Shown here one piece after another: positions 6,096 to 7,291 of a stretch of DNA of 7,291 nucleotides (its first letter is position 1; each line of letters begins with the position of its first letter). The notes beneath the pieces were generated by a model. It ran no database searches and had not been told where the DNA came from. It worked only from the letters and a program-made list of their open reading frames with translations. The stretch comes from Acidobacteriota bacterium. Its GTDB lineage: Bacteria; Acidobacteriota; Vicinamibacteria; Vicinamibacterales; Fen-181. Where the stretch lies: contig PMKG01000479.1 of assembly GCA_003157675.1 (NCBI GenBank), forward strand, positions 1 through 7,291. The letters run 5' to 3'. Made by a program: the position numbers and the translations under genes.

Positions 6096-6119
6096 GTAGG
6101 GCGGCCCTTTAGGGCTGCC
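6096..6119 (+). repeat. REP-like element C3 between convergent genes
   Basis: GTAG (6096-6099), arm GGCGGCCC (6100-6107), loop TTTA (6108-6111) and arm GGGCTGCC (6112-6119). It keeps the fourth-position G:T wobble with a third inner-pair type (GC/GC). It lies 5 bp beyond the stop codon of the minus-strand gene and, with C1, fills the 99-bp gap between two convergent genes. There it could help end transcription in either direction, although no T-tract is present. Confidence 0.85.
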
Positions 6120-6124
6120 GGGGG

Positions 6125-6925
6125 CTACCGTCTCAGCAGTTGCGGCAGGAAATCCGGCCCCGGCGACACCGCCTCGCGCACCACCAGCTTCCACCTGCCC
6201 TGGCCGCGGCGCGTCTGCGGCGACAGGTACTCCCACGTGACGATGCCGATGTCGGCCTCGATGACGTAGGTCGCACCCAGCCGCGCGTCGAGCGTGGTCG
6301 AACGCACGCTGTCCTTATCCCAGGCGACATTCTCCGTCACCGTGAAATCGGCCGTGATCGTGTGCTGTCCAGGCAGGATCGTCGTGACGCCGAGCAGCGT
6401 CTCCTTCACGTCCTTCCCGTCCACCTTCACGTGCCTGATGCCGCCGCCGGCCACGAGCGTCGGCAGGAGCTCCCGGCGATCCTCGGCGACGAGCTTGGCG
6501 ATCTGCGTCTGGTCGGTCAGGCAGTACGCGGCGTGCTGCCGGACCCACTTGGAAGGGTCGTGGCGCGCGATGTCGGCCACCGTCTCCTGATTCAGCACGC
6601 GTTCGACCGCCGTGCCGCGCTCGACCGCGCCCTTGGCATGACGCGCGAAGTCGGCCAGGACGGTTTGATCGATCAGGCCGCGGATGGCCGCCAGGCGGAT
6701 GTCCCGAACGGGGCTCGTGTTCGCGAAATCGGTGAGGAGCGCCTGGTCGGTGAGCCGCCGCACGGCTCCCAGCCTGAGTTCCAGCGACGCGGACGGCGTC
6801 CGGGCGAGCGCCGCGCACGCGTGCTGGTCCCCGGCCTGACATTCGCCGCTCAGCTTCGTCTGCCCGAAGCCGGGCGACGCCGCGAGGGCCAGGACGACGA
6901 CGATTGGGGCGGAGAATCTGGACAT
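6125..6925 (-). CDS. Secreted hypothetical protein with HEAT-like repeats and a beta-rich C-terminal part
   Basis: The product is 266 residues from the ATG at 6925. The frame stays open upstream to an ATG at 7174, but that extension is Arg-rich, low in hydrophobics and runs into A/T-richer DNA. The ATG at 6925 instead gives a clear signal peptide (MSRFSAPIVVVLALAASPGFGQ). Residues 49-148 hold four similar units of roughly 25 residues: LRLGAVRRLTDQALLTDFA, IRLAAIRGLIDQTVLADFA, GTAVERVLNQETVADIA and VRQHAAYCLTDQTQIAKLVA. Each has the A-x-x-x-L-x-x-Q pattern of HEAT-like helical repeats. Residues 163-195 (VKVDGKDVKE...ILPGQHTI) resemble PEGA-type or carbohydrate-like beta modules, and LDARLGATYVIEADI (212-226) continues the beta-rich part. 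C29 and C37 may form a disulfide in the mature protein. There is no obvious Shine-Dalgarno sequence. I know no named family; a scaffold or ligand-binding role in the envelope is a guess. Confidence 0.72.
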   Translation of the reverse strand: MSRFSAPIVVVLALAASPGFGQTKLSGECQAGDQHACAALARTPSASLELRLGAVRRLTDQALLTDFANTSPVRDIRLAAIRGLIDQTVLADFARHAKGAVERGTAVERVLNQETVADIARHDPSKWVRQHAAYCLTDQTQIAKLVAEDRRELLPTLVAGGGIRHVKVDGKDVKETLLGVTTILPGQHTITADFTVTENVAWDKDSVRSTTLDARLGATYVIEADIGIVTWEYLSPQTRRGQGRWKLVVREAVSPGPDFLPQLLRR

Positions 6926-6935
6926 CGCTGTGACG

Positions 6936-6964
6936 ACACTATCCCGCCGAGCCGGCAGCGTCAA
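6936..6964 (-). promoter_or_regulatory. Candidate promoter giving a near-leaderless transcript
   Basis: On the minus strand TTGACG (6964-6959), a 17-bp spacer and TAGTGT (6941-6936) form a plausible -35/-10 pair, matching 5 of 6 and 3 of 6 consensus bases. A start about 7 nt downstream would fall near 6929, only a few bases before the ATG at 6925. That would explain the lack of a Shine-Dalgarno sequence. The call is by eye only. Confidence 0.3.
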
Positions 6965-6967
6965 GAG

Positions 6968-6991
6968 CCTCGGTCGGGTCCTCGGTCGGGT
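6968..6991. repeat. 12-bp perfect tandem repeat upstream of the HEAT-like gene
   Basis: CCTCGGTCGGGT occurs twice head to tail (6968-6979 and 6980-6991), immediately upstream of the candidate -35. This could be a regulator-binding direct repeat, since 12 bp is close to one helical turn, or simple slippage. Confidence 0.75.
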
Positions 6992-7055
6992 CCCCGCCGC
7001 TCGACAGGGTATCTGCTCCGCTCGGTGCCGACGTCCACGAGCGTAGTGGGCAGGT

Positions 7056-7133
7056 CTGGGGTCAATTAGTCGCTTTGTCTGACTTTTTCGCAAATTGGCG
7101 ACAAAAGTCAACCTGTGGTCAGACGTCGCATTT
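7056..7133. repeat. Nested inverted and direct repeats, possible mobile-element end remnant
   Basis: TGACTTTT (7080-7087) and AAAAGTCA (7103-7110) form an 8-bp perfect inverted repeat, extended inward by CGC/GCG (7089-7091, 7098-7100) around AAATTG. GTCTGAC (7077-7083) and GTCAGAC (7118-7124) form an overlapping outer inverted repeat. CTGGGGTCA...GTCGCTTT (7056-7076) and CTGTGGTCA...GTCGCATTT (7113-7133) are imperfect direct copies. The tract is much richer in A/T than the genes. GGGGTCA-type motifs often border transposon ends, so a decayed end is plausible, but no transposase is present. Confidence 0.45.
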
Positions 7134-7158
7134 GGCCAGTCGCGATCTTCTAATGATC

Positions 7159-7291
7159 TCAGCTCCGGCTGCACGGCATTGTCTTTGCTATGCCTCCGAG
7201 TGGCCGGTCATGTAGGTCTGTTGTCAGTATCACATGACCGTTGTCGCCGAATGCCAGGCGGATCGTGTTCCATGCGCGGGGTCTGCACCCG
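7159..7291 (-). other. Possible C-terminal fragment of a minus-strand gene at the right edge
   Basis: One minus-strand frame is open from the right edge to a TGA at 7161-7159, about 43 codons. It reads, in part, WNTIRLAFGDNGHVILTTD. The composition is protein-like (alternating hydrophobics, a GDNGH turn), but no family is recognised and the stretch is short. It could equally be chance in noncoding DNA. The rest of the 6926-7291 interval shows no other coding signal. Confidence 0.2.
7205..7240. repeat. 9-bp perfect inverted repeat with 18-nt loop
   Basis: CGGTCATGT (7205-7213) and ACATGACCG (7232-7240) are exact reverse complements. There is no T-tract, so a terminator is unlikely. A dimeric regulator site or an element end is possible. 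It also lies inside the possible edge fragment, so it could be chance. Confidence 0.5.

Noticed and set aside
6926..7174. 83-residue N-terminal extension of the HEAT-like protein
   Set aside because: The extension is Arg-rich, crosses the A/T-rich repeat tract and would bury the clear signal peptide in the interior of the protein.

Overview
The window is GC-rich, about two-thirds G+C by eye except for the last ~250 bases. It looks like a chromosomal segment of an Acidobacteriota-type bacterium, perhaps near Vicinamibacteria. That guess rests on a protein with the 'VWFA-related Acidobacterial' architecture, a secreted M1 metallopeptidase typical of such genomes, and strong codon bias toward G/C in third positions. 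No rRNA, tRNA, CRISPR or complete mobile element is present, so the taxonomy is an inference.

Layout. Minus strand, left: a secreted M1-family zinc aminopeptidase (start at 1973, C-terminus cut by the left edge). Upstream of it on the same strand lies a secreted VWFA-domain protein (2077-4155). Plus strand, centre: a tightly coupled two-gene operon. The first gene (4392-5165) is a DUF1445/YcsI-type protein and the second (5165-6025) a DUF4392-type protein, sharing one base in a TAATG stop-start junction. These are the two halves of the fused animal enzyme D-glutamate cyclase (DGLUCY), so the pair is best read as a split bacterial version acting on D-glutamate / 5-oxo-D-proline. Minus strand, right: a small secreted protein with four HEAT-like repeats and a beta-rich C-terminal part (6125-6925). 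The last ~366 bases carry no convincing gene. They are visibly richer in A/T and contain nested inverted repeats that may be the remains of a mobile-element end.

The most striking feature is a family of short palindromes in every gap between the complete genes (1994-2042, 4218-4368, 6015-6119). Each has a GTAG tail next to an 8-bp stem closed by a TTYA loop. In the main form the fourth stem pair is always a G:T mismatch, while two inner base pairs covary between copies (GG/CC, AC/GT, GC/GC). This is the layout of REP elements mobilised by REP-associated tyrosine transposases (RAYTs). Copies occur as inverted pairs (REPIN-like). One pair is tandemly duplicated in the divergent promoter region ahead of the D-glutamate cyclase operon, and another copy supplies that operon's final stop codon inside its hairpin loop.

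The peptidase, the VWFA protein and the HEAT-like protein all begin with apparent signal peptides and probably act in the envelope or periplasm. The split D-glutamate cyclase is presumably cytoplasmic. Nothing in the sequence ties the two groups to one pathway.
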